Below, in pieces: positions 28,054-36,120 of a stretch of DNA of 46,644 bases (position 1 is the stretch's first letter; every line of letters starts with the position of its first letter). The stretch covers positions 1 through 46,644 of the IMG/VR virus record IMGVR_UViG_3300026097_000036; one strand, given 5' to 3'. Made by a program: the position numbers and the translations under genes. The DNA comes from a virus. The notes beneath the pieces are model-generated. The model had not been told where the DNA came from, made no database searches, and was given only the letters and a program-made list of their open reading frames with translations.

Positions 28054-28238
28054 TAGTTTTCCTCAATTATGGTTGCCTCTTGAATTTCTTCAACAAATAA
28101 TAATTTTGTTTTTGTTCTATCTCTTACAACCGTATCGGCACCAACTTTTGCTTTTGTAATATGTATATCTTCAACTCTTGATTCTTCAATTTCTTTGAGA
28201 ACAAGATATGCATTATCGTTTATATTGATAATTTTCAT
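28053..28238 (-). CDS. Small protein, unknown
   Basis: 61 aa, starting MKIININDNAYLVLKEIEES, mixed charged and hydrophobic, no membrane segment. It begins just after the Hsp20 terminator; a TATTTATA box lies only 4 nt before the ATG (28249-28242), so a transcript from it would be nearly leaderless. The stop overlaps the next gene's ATG by one base. No family recognised. Confidence 0.55.
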   Translation of the reverse strand: MKIININDNAYLVLKEIEESRVEDIHITKAKVGADTVVRDRTKTKLLFVEEIQEATIIEEN

Positions 28239-28250
28239 AGATATAAATAT

Positions 28251-28282
28251 AAAAAAAAGAGGGAAACTATCAATTTCCCTCT
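28251..28282 (-). terminator. Intrinsic terminator after hsp20
   Basis: Minus-strand RNA forms a 9-bp stem (AGAGGGAAA / TTTCCCTCT) with a 7-nt loop, followed by eight U residues. The hairpin starts about 26 nt after the Hsp20 stop. On the plus strand the same stem is followed by CTTACCCC, so it should terminate only in the minus direction. Confidence 0.85.
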
Positions 28283-28308
28283 CTTACCCCTTGTAACCTC
28301 TACTCATT

Positions 28309-28665
28309 TTAGAGTAGTTTCTTTACCTTCACCTTGTCTTTTTTAATCTTCATATCAATTGTCAGAAGACCATCTTTGACAGATGCTGTAATTTTGTCTT
28401 TATCAACATTACTAGGTAAAATATACGACTTTTCGATCTTGAAGTCAAAGTTATCTACATTTGCTTCCGCAATAACTCTCAAGTATCTATCAGTCAACTC
28501 CACATCAACATCTTTATCAGAACATCCTGGCACGTGGATATGGAAGGTTTTATCTTCTTTGAGAACTAAATCTCGTTCTGATGATTTTGTTTTGTAGGCT
28601 GATTTCTTGGGTGATAATATTTCATCGAATAAGTCATCCCAAGTTGTTGTGTATGATGTAATCAT
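28309..28665 (-). CDS. Small heat-shock protein (Hsp20/alpha-crystallin)
   Basis: 118 aa from the ATG at 28665 (a GTG at 28701 would add 12 Thr/Lys-rich residues and is less likely). The alpha-crystallin domain is clear: KTFHIHVPGCSDKDVDVEL, YLRVIAEAN, FKIEKSYILPSNVDKDKITA, SVKDGLLTIDM, matching the family's PG...VxVx...L.v.g and A.y.nGvL.i motifs. Hsp20 proteins are ATP-independent holdases, and T4-like cyanophages and other marine myoviruses commonly carry one, possibly to help virion assembly. A strong terminator follows, so it ends the transcript that starts with the VWA gene or nearer. Confidence 0.88.
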   Translation of the reverse strand: MITSYTTTWDDLFDEILSPKKSAYKTKSSERDLVLKEDKTFHIHVPGCSDKDVDVELTDRYLRVIAEANVDNFDFKIEKSYILPSNVDKDKITASVKDGLLTIDMKIKKDKVKVKKLL

Positions 28666-28724
28666 GTTGTTTTCCGTTTTAGTTGTTGTTGTTTTTCCCA
28701 CCTATATTACAAAAATAATACCTA

Positions 28725-29384
28725 TTATAACACATCTGACATTCTGTCAGTAACATTGACATCCCATTCCATACGAGATGACATTTCTTCCGACCATTTA
28801 ATAATGTATATTAGATTACTTCGTATTTCTTTGTTAGGATCAAATGTCTTGAAGTATAGTTTGTTAGAATCTTCGTATAGCCCGTCCGATGTTTTAATAG
28901 CTAACCACTCGGATTCAGTGAGTGATATACCCGCGTTTTGTAAGATATACAAACTCCTATCAGGAATACTCATATGAGTGACATTAGGGTTAGGAACAAA
29001 CATCTTCCCTTGGTTCTTACGATGCCATTCTGATTCATTCCACAAATAATATGGGTGTTTTCCATCACTTACTTTACCTAAATCGTGATTCAATGCAGTA
29101 AAGATAAGTTCTTCTTTGGTAAAGTCAATCGTTCCTTTGAGTTGTTTATATGTCTTTGCTAATAATATCGCTGCATTGCACATATTACGGACATGAATAC
29201 AATACCCACCAGTAAATGCAAGAGTGTGGTGGGACATAGCACTTGCAGGTGCCATAATCATATGTTCGGAAATACTATCATATAGTTTGAGTAGTTGTTC
29301 CTTTCTTGGTGATTCAATATTCTCTTCTATAATAGCGAGTATTGAATCGTAGTTTGTTTTTAATTGTGATGGTGATAGTTCCAT
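28725..29384 (-). CDS. HD-domain phosphohydrolase
   Basis: 219 aa. The HD signature is intact: GGYCIHVRNM gives the first His, FTALNHDLGKV gives the HD pair, and a later TSDGLYEDS segment gives the distal Asp. HD enzymes hydrolyse phosphate esters of nucleotides and related compounds. Phages carry several versions, and the nucleotide specificity here is not readable from sequence. It lies 2 nt downstream of a basic unknown gene and upstream of hsp20. Confidence 0.8.
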   Translation of the reverse strand: MELSPSQLKTNYDSILAIIEENIESPRKEQLLKLYDSISEHMIMAPASAMSHHTLAFTGGYCIHVRNMCNAAILLAKTYKQLKGTIDFTKEELIFTALNHDLGKVSDGKHPYYLWNESEWHRKNQGKMFVPNPNVTHMSIPDRSLYILQNAGISLTESEWLAIKTSDGLYEDSNKLYFKTFDPNKEIRSNLIYIIKWSEEMSSRMEWDVNVTDRMSDVL

Positions 29385-29386
29385 AA

Positions 29387-29917
29387 CTATTGGTCTTGGG
29401 GTGTGTAGTAAATTACCGATGGTAAACTAACCCCACCTTTTCCTTTTTTCCGTTTGTTCTTTCTACGAGTTACTGCTCTATTCTTATCCTTCATATCTTT
29501 ACACTTATCGTATAGTTGTTCGATAGTCATATCAGGTTCCTTACCATCTACCCATCGTTTGTATAAGTGTTCCAATGCCTGTCCAAACTCTTTACGGAAA
29601 GCGACCTTTACCTCATGGAGTATACGATCTTCATCTGCGTAAAAATCCTTCATAAGACGATTGTATCTGCGTATGTATTGGTCACCCTCATCAAAAATAC
29701 GCTGAACAATAGTATCGTGACGTAAGTCAAGTTCTCTACCCTCTTTGGTACATCTGTCGACAATCTCATTATAGGTATCGAGTTCTACTTGTGCTTCTTG
29801 TAGGTATTGTGAGGTATCGAAATCACCATGTTTGATTCTATCAAGTAATGGTGCGGACTTTTTTAGTTTACGTCGTTTTTGGTTTCTTCTCCACCAATTG
29901 AATGTTGTTCTTCCCAT
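29387..29917 (-). CDS. Highly charged protein, unknown
   Basis: 176 aa. Very basic at both ends (WWRRNQKRRKLKKS at the start; NRAVTRRKNKRKKGKGG near the end) with an acidic, helical middle. No enzyme motif seen. The basic termini suggest nucleic-acid contact. The start overlaps the preceding 68-aa gene by 55 nt. It belongs to the conserved-looking run downstream of the VWA gene. Confidence 0.55.
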   Translation of the reverse strand: MGRTTFNWWRRNQKRRKLKKSAPLLDRIKHGDFDTSQYLQEAQVELDTYNEIVDRCTKEGRELDLRHDTIVQRIFDEGDQYIRRYNRLMKDFYADEDRILHEVKVAFRKEFGQALEHLYKRWVDGKEPDMTIEQLYDKCKDMKDKNRAVTRRKNKRKKGKGGVSLPSVIYYTPQDQ

Positions 29918-30069
29918 AACCGTTGTTCTTTGAGTTGTAAAAGTAAATCCACTGATTCAGGACTACCTGTAATATACTCATGTTTTAGATAAAAGTCAAC
30001 CCATCTTTTGTTATTTATGCGTTGTAATAAATCTTTATATTCAGGTAAGTGTAATACTCTATGACCCAT
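29863..30069 (-). CDS. Small protein, unknown
   Basis: 68 aa, starting MGHRVLHLPEYKDLLQRIN and Trp/Leu/Glu-rich (LLLQLKEQRLWEEQHS). Its ATG overlaps the stop of the 40-aa gene (ATGGGTCATAG) and its end overlaps the next gene by 55 nt. Such extensive overlap in a T4-like genome suggests translational coupling. No family recognised. Confidence 0.5.
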   Translation of the reverse strand: MGHRVLHLPEYKDLLQRINNKRWVDFYLKHEYITGSPESVDLLLQLKEQRLWEEQHSIGGEETKNDVN

Positions 30070-30181
30070 GTGATAAATCCTTCAATAGTTTTGATTGTTC
30101 TTCAGTCAACCTCTTTCCCTCATTCATCAAATCTAATAAACGATTTATTATTTCCATTCTTGAAACCATATCTATTTTCAT
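30059..30181 (-). CDS. Very small helical protein, unknown
   Basis: 40 aa, MKIDMVSRMEIINRLLDLMN then EGKRLTEEQSKLLKDLSHGS. It starts 1 nt after the upstream gene's stop and its own stop overlaps the downstream ATG, which is why I consider it real. The sequence is a single amphipathic helix with a second short helix. Too short for reliable family assignment. Confidence 0.5.
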   Translation of the reverse strand: MKIDMVSRMEIINRLLDLMNEGKRLTEEQSKLLKDLSHGS

Positions 30182-30182
30182 A

Positions 30183-30761
30183 TCATTCTTCTTTTCCATT
30201 GAGAATCTGTTCCATAGTTTTTCGTTCAACAAATCGTCTATGTTTCGATAAAAAGATATCGAGGGCTTTGAGTTCGTGTTTGATGAACATTTGTAAGAAC
30301 TTAGTTTTCTCTAAACTATGTTCTGTATCATTGATATAGTTTAGCGCGGTAAACTTACGAACTCTTGTAGATAAATACTTTTTGATACGCAATAATCTAT
30401 CATTTCTTTCGGTAATATACAAATAAAAGTTTGACAATACTTTTGGTGTTTTCTCATATCGTTTTTTAAACCAGTCCATCCCCTTTCTCATATCAACTAA
30501 GAAACCTCGTTGGTCAGACGACATATCTTTATAGTAGTTCATTTGATCCTCATCGATTGCCATTTCTTGTAAGATTTTGTTGGTGACATAATCGGTAATC
30601 TCACTACGAGAATTCTTACACCATCTATTCAAATCACCCAAGTCATCCAAGTATACAACATTTGCAAGGTTGGTTTCTCTTTCAGTATGTCGATTTGAAA
30701 TAGTCGTAGAATCTCTACGAGGTGAATAGTTCTTTGAGTATCCGTTTCCTAAGTATTCCAT
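30183..30761 (-). CDS. Helical protein downstream of the VWA gene, unknown
   Basis: 192 aa. Polar and basic, mostly helical (RGFLVDMRKGMDWFKKRYEK, FLQMFIKHELKALDIFLSKH). It follows the VWA/HExxH gene by 5 nt and so is probably co-expressed with it. It could be a partner protein of the VWA protein, but this rests only on adjacency. Confidence 0.55.
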   Translation of the reverse strand: MEYLGNGYSKNYSPRRDSTTISNRHTERETNLANVVYLDDLGDLNRWCKNSRSEITDYVTNKILQEMAIDEDQMNYYKDMSSDQRGFLVDMRKGMDWFKKRYEKTPKVLSNFYLYITERNDRLLRIKKYLSTRVRKFTALNYINDTEHSLEKTKFLQMFIKHELKALDIFLSKHRRFVERKTMEQILNGKEE

Positions 30762-30766
30762 ATGTG

Positions 30767-32725
30767 TTATTTGTCGTTTTTGTTAATAAACATTTGTTGT
30801 AGTTGTTTCGCAAGACCTGTTAGTGAAGTCACATCAATAGTAGTTGCGTCACTTCCGTACATTCTTCTAAAATCATGAGTTGTATCATCTCTATTGTAAT
30901 CAGCAACAAAGAATGATAATACTTTGTATCCAAGTGATTTCATCTTCAATACTTGTTGACGAGTGTGTTCTATTGCTCGTTGTCCATCGTAATCTTGAAA
31001 CCACGGCATTCCATCGGAATAGTTGATGAAGTATGTTTCAAGTGCATCACTACCTGTTGGAAGTTCTTTTACAATAGATGCAAAACATAATCCTTCGGGT
31101 GTTGTTCCATTGGATTGTAAATAATGTGCTTTCTTCAAAAATGATTGTAGTTTATCAGTTCGTGAATCGTATACTACCCACATAATAGGAACTTCTTTAC
31201 CTGATATGTTATCAGTATAACGAATAGAGATTTGAATGTCAAGGTTTGTCATTGAACTCATTTGTGCAATAGCAACAGCAGATAACAAAGAGTTATCAAA
31301 AGGTTCCCCACCCATTGACCCACTGCCGTCAATAGATAGGTGAAGAAATGCATCATTGTATTTATCTATGTGAATCTGATTGAATACGTTGTAATCATCG
31401 GCACCAAGTGCATACAATCTACGTCTTTCAACCTTTCCTTTCTTTTGACGAGTGATTTCTGTGATTCTTTCTCTGTTTCGGATTTGTAGTTTCCGACCTA
31501 ATCGTTTCCCTAACATCACACCATCAGTCACAATTTTACGTCTTTTTTCACATTGTTCACCTGCCCAAACAGAATCTTTATTGAAATACTCAACATTATG
31601 TTGTACAGATCTAATCATATTCATATTGGAAGAAGTCATACCACGCAATACAACAACATTTTGTTTACGAGAGTTACCGTAGTAGGATTCATACTCTACT
31701 TCTTTGATTTCAGCGTTATTCTTAGCAAATACATCAACTTCTGCTTTTTGTTGTTTAGTCATCTTACCTTTTTGTACATCACCTTCTAAGAACTTACGTT
31801 GTCTTTCGATTTTCTTTGGAAGTATATCCTTTTGTCTTTCGGTAAGTTCTTCCAACCCTTCGATATCACTTGATTCTACATCACTACTTTCATCAGTATG
31901 TTGTTGTTCAACTTGGTTACTATCTTTGTTATTTGTTGAGGGAGTATTTTCACCATTACCATTACCACTCTGTTGAGATTGTTCATCTTCTCCATTATCA
32001 TCTTTTGTACCCAACACATCTAATAGAATCATCAACACTTGAACTGCAATATCCAATGTCTGTGTTGTGTTTTTGATTGTAGGGACGTTACTGAAAATAA
32101 GTTGGTAGATTTCACGCAGACGTGGAAGTGCATCTAAATCGGTATTAGGATTGGTGAAGTTAATCATGCGGAACATATACGAATCCATCGTAGGGATTCT
32201 ATATTCCGTAGAACGTAATCCCTTATCAATAACAGAATCGTTAAAGTATCTATCGTATAGTGATTGATAATATCCTTTGTAACCAGGTGAGTTTGTATAC
32301 ACATAGTAATCAATTCTTCTATCTTCAATAAGATTGACAAGTGTTTTGAGTTCAGTAAAGAAATCTCCACACACCTCTTTCATTTCAAGATCGTATCCAA
32401 GTTCCGTCAACTTAGTCATAATGTTTGGAATCACAGAAAAGTCCGTTAACTTAATATGTGATGCTTCATGAAGTGCAAGACCTACAACACTATCAAACTT
32501 CTTAGAATCAATAGATGAACCGATAACAACGGTTTTGGAATCGGTGTATGAATCACTACCTGAACGATATTCAACAGGTATGGATTGTTTGGTAAGGATA
32601 CGGACGAAGTTACTGATAACTCGTTGGTATTTTGCTAACTCAATAGTATCGAGTTTTTTGGTGGACTCTAATGTTGAGATTGAATCGTCGTCTAACCAAA
32701 AAGATGAATGAAGTGATTTTGTCAT
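30767..32725 (-). CDS. HExxH metallopeptidase-like plus von Willebrand factor A domain protein (CobT-like)
   Basis: 652 aa from the ATG at 32725. An ATG 15 nt upstream (32740) is disfavoured because it overlaps the AGGA ribosome-binding sequence, which sits 8 nt before the chosen start. Two parts are visible. The N-terminal third carries VVGLALHEASHIKLTD, a HExxH zinc-binding motif (H86, E87, H90). The C-terminal third is a VWA domain with an intact MIDAS: LSIDGSGSM (D466, S468, S470), then NGTTPEG and INYSDG. The middle is an acidic/Gln-rich linker. Similar fused proteins occur in T4-like phages and resemble CobT-type proteins that work with MoxR/BchI AAA ATPases, but no AAA gene is in this window. 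Substrate and role are unknown. A strong promoter precedes it. Confidence 0.8.
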   Translation of the reverse strand: MTKSLHSSFWLDDDSISTLESTKKLDTIELAKYQRVISNFVRILTKQSIPVEYRSGSDSYTDSKTVVIGSSIDSKKFDSVVGLALHEASHIKLTDFSVIPNIMTKLTELGYDLEMKEVCGDFFTELKTLVNLIEDRRIDYYVYTNSPGYKGYYQSLYDRYFNDSVIDKGLRSTEYRIPTMDSYMFRMINFTNPNTDLDALPRLREIYQLIFSNVPTIKNTTQTLDIAVQVLMILLDVLGTKDDNGEDEQSQQSGNGNGENTPSTNNKDSNQVEQQHTDESSDVESSDIEGLEELTERQKDILPKKIERQRKFLEGDVQKGKMTKQQKAEVDVFAKNNAEIKEVEYESYYGNSRKQNVVVLRGMTSSNMNMIRSVQHNVEYFNKDSVWAGEQCEKRRKIVTDGVMLGKRLGRKLQIRNRERITEITRQKKGKVERRRLYALGADDYNVFNQIHIDKYNDAFLHLSIDGSGSMGGEPFDNSLLSAVAIAQMSSMTNLDIQISIRYTDNISGKEVPIMWVVYDSRTDKLQSFLKKAHYLQSNGTTPEGLCFASIVKELPTGSDALETYFINYSDGMPWFQDYDGQRAIEHTRQQVLKMKSLGYKVLSFFVADYNRDDTTHDFRRMYGSDATTIDVTSLTGLAKQLQQMFINKNDK

Positions 32726-32753
32726 AGGTGGTTTCCTCATTTGATTATACTAC

Positions 32754-32782
32754 AATATAAGGAATCCCAAAATAAAAGTCAA
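32754..32782 (-). promoter_or_regulatory. Sigma70-type promoter for the VWA gene
   Basis: Minus-strand TTGACT (32782-32777), 17 bp, then TATATT (32759-32754). The predicted start is about 22 nt before the 32725 ATG, so the leader includes the AGGA site. The spacer starts with TTTATTTT, like the one at 46042-46014. Confidence 0.75.
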
Positions 32783-32789
32783 TACCTTT

Positions 32790-32924
32790 TTAAAACTTTT
32801 TTTTAAGTTTTTTTATTTCTTTGGTAAGTCGATCGACTTTTTTGTTGGTTGATGATAGTTCTATGTTTGTTCCTAACAAGGCAATGTAAAGAAGAACAAG
32901 AGGAATAATAATCCATATATCCAT
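32790..32924 (-). CDS. Small single-pass membrane protein
   Basis: 44 aa: MDIWIIIPLVLLYIALLGTN, a hydrophobic N-terminal helix, then a basic helical tail rich in Lys. The ATG lies 1 nt after the stop of the 50-aa membrane gene upstream. The two form a pair of tiny membrane proteins between the tRNA genes and the VWA gene. Such pairs can be lysis or envelope-modifying proteins, but there is no motif to decide. Confidence 0.55.
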   Translation of the reverse strand: MDIWIIIPLVLLYIALLGTNIELSSTNKKVDRLTKEIKKLKKKF

Positions 32925-32925
32925 A

Positions 32926-33078
32926 TTAATCCACCATATCTATGATTTGAACAATCAGTATGATGAAAAGAATGACTCCAATCCAAAACAATCTATCTTC
33001 CAACCTCTTTCTTGGTGCAAACTTAACAAGATTATACTTTTCAAGTTTTTTCCAACGTTTTTCGTATGATGATTTCAT
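32926..33078 (-). CDS. Small single-pass membrane protein
   Basis: 50 aa. The N-terminal half is basic and soluble (MKSSYEKRWKKLEKYNLVK), the C-terminal half a transmembrane helix (LFWIGVILFIILIVQIIDM). By charge the N-terminus should be cytoplasmic. It begins 21 nt after the tRNA-Lys and probably shares the tRNA transcript. No family recognised. Confidence 0.55.
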   Translation of the reverse strand: MKSSYEKRWKKLEKYNLVKFAPRKRLEDRLFWIGVILFIILIVQIIDMVD

Positions 33079-33098
33079 AGTAGTTTATTTAGTTATTG

Positions 33099-33171
33099 TG
33101 AACCGGGTGGGGCTCGAACCCACGACCAACTGGTTAAAAGCCAGTTGCTCTACCAGCTGAGCTACCGGTTC
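33099..33171 (-). tRNA. tRNA-Lys (anticodon UUU)
   Basis: 73 nt. The acceptor stem GAACCGG/CCGGTTC pairs fully, the anticodon stem ACTGG/CCAGT encloses loop CTTTTAA with anticodon UUU, and the T-arm GTGGG/CCCAC encloses TTCGAGC. The discriminator is A and CCA is not encoded. UUU reads AAA/AAG, the most used Lys codons in this A-rich genome. Confidence 0.95.
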
Positions 33172-33177
33172 ATTGTG

Positions 33178-33253
33178 TCGAGGTGGTAGGATTTGAACCT
33201 ACGTACTCTACATCCCAAATGTAGCGAGATAAACCTGACTCCTCTACACCTCG
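33178..33253 (-). tRNA. tRNA-Pro (anticodon UGG)
   Basis: 76 nt. Acceptor CGAGGTG/CACCTCG, anticodon stem CTACA/TGTAG with loop TTTGGGA, which places UGG as the anticodon, and T-arm GTAGG/CCTAC. C1 and a UUUGGGA loop are typical of bacterial tRNA-Pro. The D-arm is slightly long. No encoded CCA. Confidence 0.92.
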
Positions 33254-33259
33254 TATATG

Positions 33260-33333
33260 CGACTCGTAGGGGACTTGAACCCCTGACCTCGGCAGTGACA
33301 GTGCCGCGTTCTGACCAACTGAACTAACGAGCC
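33260..33333 (-). tRNA. tRNA-Asp (anticodon GUC)
   Basis: 74 nt. Acceptor GGCTCGT/ACGAGTC (one G-U pair), D-arm GTTC/GAAC, anticodon stem CGGCA/TGCCG with loop CTGTCAC (anticodon GUC), T-arm AGGGG/CCCCT. The discriminator G is the identity base expected for tRNA-Asp. No encoded CCA. Confidence 0.95.
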
Positions 33334-33338
33334 GTTTG

Positions 33339-33410
33339 TACTCGGTACGGGATTCGAACCCGTGCTACTGCCGTGAAAGGGCAGCGTCCTAACCACTAGA
33401 CGAACCGAGC
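33339..33410 (-). tRNA. tRNA-Glu (anticodon UUC)
   Basis: 72 nt and first in the array. Acceptor GCTCGGT/ACCGAGT, D-arm GTCT/GGAC, anticodon stem CTGCC/GGCAG with loop CTTTCAC (anticodon UUC), T-arm ACGGG/CCCGT. No encoded CCA. Its own promoter lies directly upstream. Confidence 0.95.
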
Positions 33411-33418
33411 ATATAGTT

Positions 33419-33447
33419 AATGTAAGAAATAAAAGTTACAATGTCAA
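33419..33447 (-). promoter_or_regulatory. Promoter of the tRNA array
   Basis: Minus-strand TTGACA (33447-33442), 17-bp spacer, TACATT (33424-33419). The predicted transcript start is within a few nt of the tRNA-Glu 5' end at 33410. The -35 box sits immediately after the stop codon of the T9SS cargo gene. Confidence 0.75.
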
Positions 33448-33448
33448 G

Positions 33449-36109
33449 TTACTTTATAAGAAACATTGTTTTTGTTTCACTAAACTCACCTGTTGTAATA
33501 CGATAAATATATGTACCTGAACTTAGATTAGTAGCATTGAATGTTATAGTATGAGTTCCCGATGATTTCACTCCATCTACCAATGTTGATATTTTTTGAC
33601 CCATCATATCATACACTTCCAACAAAACATAAGATGATTGCGGAAGTGAATAGTTAATACTTGTAGTGGGATTGAATGGATTAGGATAGTTTTGTCCTAA
33701 CTCAAAATCATTTGGTATGTCACTATTTTCATTTGATGTAGTCATTCCTACGGTAGTAAAATCAACAAATACCCAATCACTCTTTGATACAGAGTTTACT
33801 GATCGGACTCTATAACGATATTCTTTTTCGTAATCCAATCCACTTATTGTAAGAGTTGTATCCGTTGTATTTTCATTATGAACTAACTCATTTGTTTCTT
33901 TGTTATACAATTCAAAATCATAGGATGTCGCACTCTTTACGTCTTTCCAAACAAATGTAGTTGTTGTTTGTACTCCTTTTGCCATACTCTTTGGATATAC
34001 AATAGATGTTGGATCTACAAGTTGTTCTCTAATTGTAAATCTCCAACTATCACTCCACGATCCTAAACCACCCGAATTTTTACCCCTAACTTTCCAATTA
34101 TATGTTGTGTTATGGTTTAATGTTAGTTCATATGATGTTTGTGTAACCTCTTTACTAACTATGGTTGATCCATTATTTGATACTTCTACGATATACGATG
34201 TTGCATCATCTAATGAATCCCAACTTAAAACTAATGTAGGTGGTACATTCGTCGCATCATTTACAGGATTTAGAAGAGTTACTTTTGTTGGAGGATCAAT
34301 GGGTTCAGGTTCGGTGGTAAAACTCCATGTATCACTCCACTCCCCATCACCTAACTCATTAGATGCACGGACTCTCCAACTATATGATGTACTATATGTA
34401 AGTCCACTTAATGCTTTGGATGTTGATGAAAGTGATTCATTTACAATTGTTGTAGTAAATCCATCTGTTGATACTTCAATAGTATATGAAGTAGCGTTAC
34501 CATCTGTATTCCACGATAATGTTGGTGATAACCCAACACCTGTTTGATTATTGGTAGGTGAAGATAATGATACCTTACTTACAGGATATACAGGTTCATC
34601 TTCCGTTGTAAATGTCCAAACTTGACTCCAATCACCTGTAAGGTCTGGTGATGTTGCTCGGACTCTCCAACTATATGTAGTTTCATAGTTTAGGGTTGTG
34701 GTTTTATATGATGTAGATGTGGTAGATGTATTAACAATTGTAGAAGAAAAGTTATCGGTTGATATTTGAACTTCATAGTTTGTTGTATTTTCTACACTAC
34801 CCCATGATAATGTTGGTGTAAGAGAACTATTAGTAGTTCCATTTGTTGGTGATGATAGTGATACTTGGCCTAACCTACACGGACTACCCCAATCGGGTAA
34901 ATCATTAGTAGTCATTTTCGTATCTCTATAAAAGTTAGATGGTTCTGTTGATATTAACGGAACACACCATGAAGATAAATCTTGGGAATAATTCCACGCC
35001 ATATCAAACATCGCATCCATATGTGTAGCATTTTCAACATTCCAACTTGATAAATCTTGGTTGAAATCAATAGCGTATACAAACATATACATAAAGTTGG
35101 TTGAATTAGAAACATTCCAATTACTAATATCATGTGTAAAGTTGAATGCTTTGAAAAACATACTTTGAAAACTTGTTACTGACGATACATTCCATTGTGA
35201 TATATTTTGGTTAAACATATGTGCATCTCTAAACATATCTTCCATATTCGTCACATTACCAACATTCCACCCACTAATATCTTGATTAAACTGACTTCCA
35301 ACTAGTCCGTTATTTGTATAATCGTCAATACGAACTTCCTCACCCTTAAACATCCCCTCCATGTTTGTCACATTAGACACATCCCACGATCCAATAGGTT
35401 GATTGAATACTTGGTTTTCGTAAAACATATGATTCATCAATACAACTGAACTGGTGTTCCAACGACTGATATCCTGATTAAAGTTGTTACTATCAAACAT
35501 TCCTGACATATTTCGGACTTTCGACACATTCCAATCACCAATATCCTGATTGAACATAATTGCATTTTTAAACATAAGTTGCATTTTGGTAACATTGGAA
35601 ACATCCCATGAACCAATTGGTTGATTAAATGCCCTAGCGTTTTCAAATAGATACGCCATATCATATACATTTGAAACATTCCACGAACCAATTGGTTGGT
35701 TGAAAGAAACTGCTGCTTTAAACATTGAGTTCATATTAGTCAGTGATGAAACATTCCATGGTGATATATCTCGGTTGAAAGTAGAGTATGAAAACAATGC
35801 ATACATCGTCGTAACAGAACTCACATCCCAATGGCTTATATCTTTGTTAAAATCTTTTCGATAAAACCACTCTTCCATATTAGTTACACCACTTGTACAC
35901 GCTTCATCCGCTGAAACACTCCCACCGTGAACTTGTAAATCTGTTTTTTCATCAATCTTAGTATAAACCACTCCATTGATTTCACCTGTCTCCCCAACAG
36001 ATGCATTTGAACACATTACAATCCCGTCGGAATTTATTGTAAAGTTTTGTCCAAAAGACGTTATACTAAATGTAAAGGAAAGTAAAAATAATAGTAATGT
36101 TGATTTCAT
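33449..36109 (-). CDS. Secreted T9SS cargo protein: BspA-like (DUF285) repeats, four fibronectin III domains, YPNPFNP sorting domain
   Basis: 886 aa. Residues 1-20 are a signal peptide (MKSTLLLFLLSFTFSITSFG). About residues 60-390 contain roughly a dozen BspA/DUF285 repeats of the type FNQPIGSWDVSNVTKM..MF, a leucine-rich-repeat-like surface domain. About residues 410-800 hold four fibronectin type III-like domains (for example TYSWRVRATSPDLTGDWSQV). The last 80 residues are a type IX secretion C-terminal domain: FELGQNYPNPFNPTTSINYS, VYDMMGQKISTL, LSSGTYIYRI, ending KTMFLIK. In bacteria such a tail directs export by the PorSS/T9SS across the outer membrane and attachment to the cell surface. 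Here the gene lies inside a phage operon with phage genes of the same strand on both sides. Surface display on the infected host is inferred; possible roles are adhesion or blocking of receptors. Confidence 0.9.
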   Translation of the reverse strand: MKSTLLLFLLSFTFSITSFGQNFTINSDGIVMCSNASVGETGEINGVVYTKIDEKTDLQVHGGSVSADEACTSGVTNMEEWFYRKDFNKDISHWDVSSVTTMYALFSYSTFNRDISPWNVSSLTNMNSMFKAAVSFNQPIGSWNVSNVYDMAYLFENARAFNQPIGSWDVSNVTKMQLMFKNAIMFNQDIGDWNVSKVRNMSGMFDSNNFNQDISRWNTSSVVLMNHMFYENQVFNQPIGSWDVSNVTNMEGMFKGEEVRIDDYTNNGLVGSQFNQDISGWNVGNVTNMEDMFRDAHMFNQNISQWNVSSVTSFQSMFFKAFNFTHDISNWNVSNSTNFMYMFVYAIDFNQDLSSWNVENATHMDAMFDMAWNYSQDLSSWCVPLISTEPSNFYRDTKMTTNDLPDWGSPCRLGQVSLSSPTNGTTNSSLTPTLSWGSVENTTNYEVQISTDNFSSTIVNTSTTSTSYKTTTLNYETTYSWRVRATSPDLTGDWSQVWTFTTEDEPVYPVSKVSLSSPTNNQTGVGLSPTLSWNTDGNATSYTIEVSTDGFTTTIVNESLSSTSKALSGLTYSTSYSWRVRASNELGDGEWSDTWSFTTEPEPIDPPTKVTLLNPVNDATNVPPTLVLSWDSLDDATSYIVEVSNNGSTIVSKEVTQTSYELTLNHNTTYNWKVRGKNSGGLGSWSDSWRFTIREQLVDPTSIVYPKSMAKGVQTTTTFVWKDVKSATSYDFELYNKETNELVHNENTTDTTLTISGLDYEKEYRYRVRSVNSVSKSDWVFVDFTTVGMTTSNENSDIPNDFELGQNYPNPFNPTTSINYSLPQSSYVLLEVYDMMGQKISTLVDGVKSSGTHTITFNATNLSSGTYIYRITTGEFSETKTMFLIK

Positions 36110-36120
36110 TTGTAACCTCG

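Noticed and set aside
33449-36109. Possibility that the T9SS gene is host contamination or a misassembly
   Set aside because: Flanking genes on both sides are on the same strand with tight phage-like spacing and phage-type promoters directly upstream and downstream; I see no junction signature. Read coverage would be needed to exclude it fully.
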